Assembly (NCBI GenBank): GCA_030005635.1
Contig: JARUHP010000003.1
Span: 153,892-217,891 of the forward strand
Direction of reading: 5' to 3'
DNA from: Deltaproteobacteria bacterium IMCC39146
GTDB lineage: Bacteria > Desulfobacterota > Desulfuromonadia > Desulfuromonadales > BM103
DNA length: 64,000 nucleotides
Positions within the stretch are counted from its first letter, which is position 1. Every line of letters begins with the position of its first letter. Of the stretch, positions 63,464 to 64,000 are shown one piece after another. Position numbers and translations under genes: made by a program. The notes under the pieces were generated by a model. It ran no database searches and was not told the origin of the DNA. It worked only from the letters and a program-made list of their open reading frames with translations.

Positions 63464-63768
63464 TGACGACAGAAGTGTCCGCGGGCGACTTGACTTTGTT
63501 TTGAGAGTGCATGGCCACACGAGTAAGATAAAACAAAGTGGCAAGGCGGCTACCGGTGCAAATAATTACCGAACTTTTTGACATGGTCATGACTGACATG
63601 AGTATGCCTGGCCTGGATGGCAATGAGCTTGTCAGATTCCTTAAGGCCTCGGCTAGCAATATCCCGGTTGTGGCGATAACCGGAAAGGAAGAGAAGGCCT
63701 CAAAGCTTTTTAATCGCGTTCTTGGCAAGCCAAACTATACGAAAGACCTGATCAAGATGAGGTCGGTC
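63447..63768 (+). pseudogene. Response-regulator receiver domain, frameshifted and cut by an IS
   Basis: A receiver-domain start, ILAIDDDRSVRGRLDFVLRV (63450-63509), lies in one frame and continues to about 63575. The continuation ELFDMVMTDMSMPGLDGNELVRF, with the phospho-acceptor Asp, and VVAITGKEEKAS ... VLGKP (the conserved Thr and Lys) are in the next frame, so a frameshift sits between about 63546 and 63576. The C-terminus is replaced near 63770 by the IS3-type element. No start codon is clear. No partner histidine kinase is in view. Confidence 0.75.
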
Positions 63769-63772
63769 CGCA

Positions 63773-64000
63773 ATAGTGGACACCATGTTATGGTCAGGCA
63801 GCCCCTTGCCGCCTGATGAATTTCTTCCAGTATGGCGCCGGGGAGAGATTGCCCAGATTGGCATGTCGTCTCTGCCGGTTGTAGAATACTTCGATGTACT
63901 CGCTGATCTCTGTCATGGCTTCCCGCCGGGTTCGATATTTCCTGTGATGAACCATCTCCTGCTTGAGTGTGCCGAAGAAACTTTCCATTGAAGCGTTATC
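63773..64000 (-). mobile_element. End of an IS3-family insertion sequence
   Basis: The edge is near AGTGGACACC (63775-63784), similar to IS3-group ends. It interrupts the response-regulator remnant and runs off the window. Only the C-terminal part of the transposase is visible. Confidence 0.7.
63794..64000 (-). CDS. IS3-family transposase (OrfB), C-terminal part
   Basis: The minus-strand frame ends at a stop at 63794 and is open to the window edge (DNASMESFFGTLKQEM at the edge, then EYIEVFYNRQRRHANLGNLSPA). This is the C-terminal half of the IS3-type DDE integrase core; the catalytic Glu is in MESFFG. The N-terminal part is beyond the window, so activity cannot be judged. Confidence 0.88.
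   Translation of the reverse strand, partial: DNASMESFFGTLKQEMVHHRKYRTRREAMTEISEYIEVFYNRQRRHANLGNLSPAPYWKKFIRRQGAA

Overview
The window looks like a stretch of chromosome from an anaerobic, respiratory Desulfuromonadales-type bacterium (Geobacter / Pelobacter / Desulfuromonas relatives). This is inferred from gene content and order, because no rRNA gene is present to place it. The supporting evidence is a ccsA-hemA-hemC-hemD-hemB cluster, a serA-hisZ-purA operon, an rnfABCDGE operon next to a complete 14-gene nuoA-N operon with separate nuoC and nuoD, and menaquinone genes of the futalosine type (mqnE, mqnC with ubiA/ubiX/ubiD homologues).

Layout. 1-5.4 kb is an accessory, gene-poor region. 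It holds a small lipoprotein, three paralogous small proteins, a KamA-like radical SAM aminomutase, a secreted protein whose signal peptide is split by a one-base frameshift, a SpoIIAA-like protein, several structured intergenic segments and copies of a dispersed two-hairpin repeat. 5.4-11.8 kb (minus strand) is cytochrome c assembly (ccsA), the haem genes hemA, C, D and B, and an M16 peptidase. 12-13.2 kb has a SIS-domain protein and a thioredoxin. 13.4-19.2 kb (minus) has purA, hisZ, serA and pepA. 19.5-22.6 kb has a membrane HD-GYP phosphodiesterase overlapping a TPR-like lipoprotein, then a second lipoprotein. hemL (minus) follows. 24.4-29.4 kb is the Rnf complex and 29.6-44.7 kb is complex I. 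44.9-51.0 kb holds ubiD, xthA, ubiA, ubiX, mqnE and mqnC. 51-56.6 kb holds an exported protein, hisC, mutY, a large GIDE/EF-hand membrane protein and lemA. 57-63.5 kb is a TetR-controlled RND efflux operon. The window ends in a broken response-regulator gene and the end of an IS3-family element.

How the genes fit together. The haem cluster and hemL run from glutamyl-tRNA to uroporphyrinogen III and sit with a cytochrome c assembly gene. The menaquinone genes provide the quinone that Nuo would reduce. Rnf would couple ferredoxin and NADH to an ion gradient. This is an energy-conservation region with an accessory left end and a recombined right end.

The less ordinary signals are intergenic: a hairpin-rich segment with its own terminator ahead of the KamA-like gene; a 16-codon ORF with a strong ribosome binding site followed by three perfect hairpins; a two-hairpin repeat present about four times, with a second repeat block near three of them; a 5' hairpin duplicated with its gene and keeping its pairing through a base change; and perfect palindromes in the rnf and nuo promoter regions. 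Boundaries and functions of these non-coding elements are inferred from reading the sequence only.
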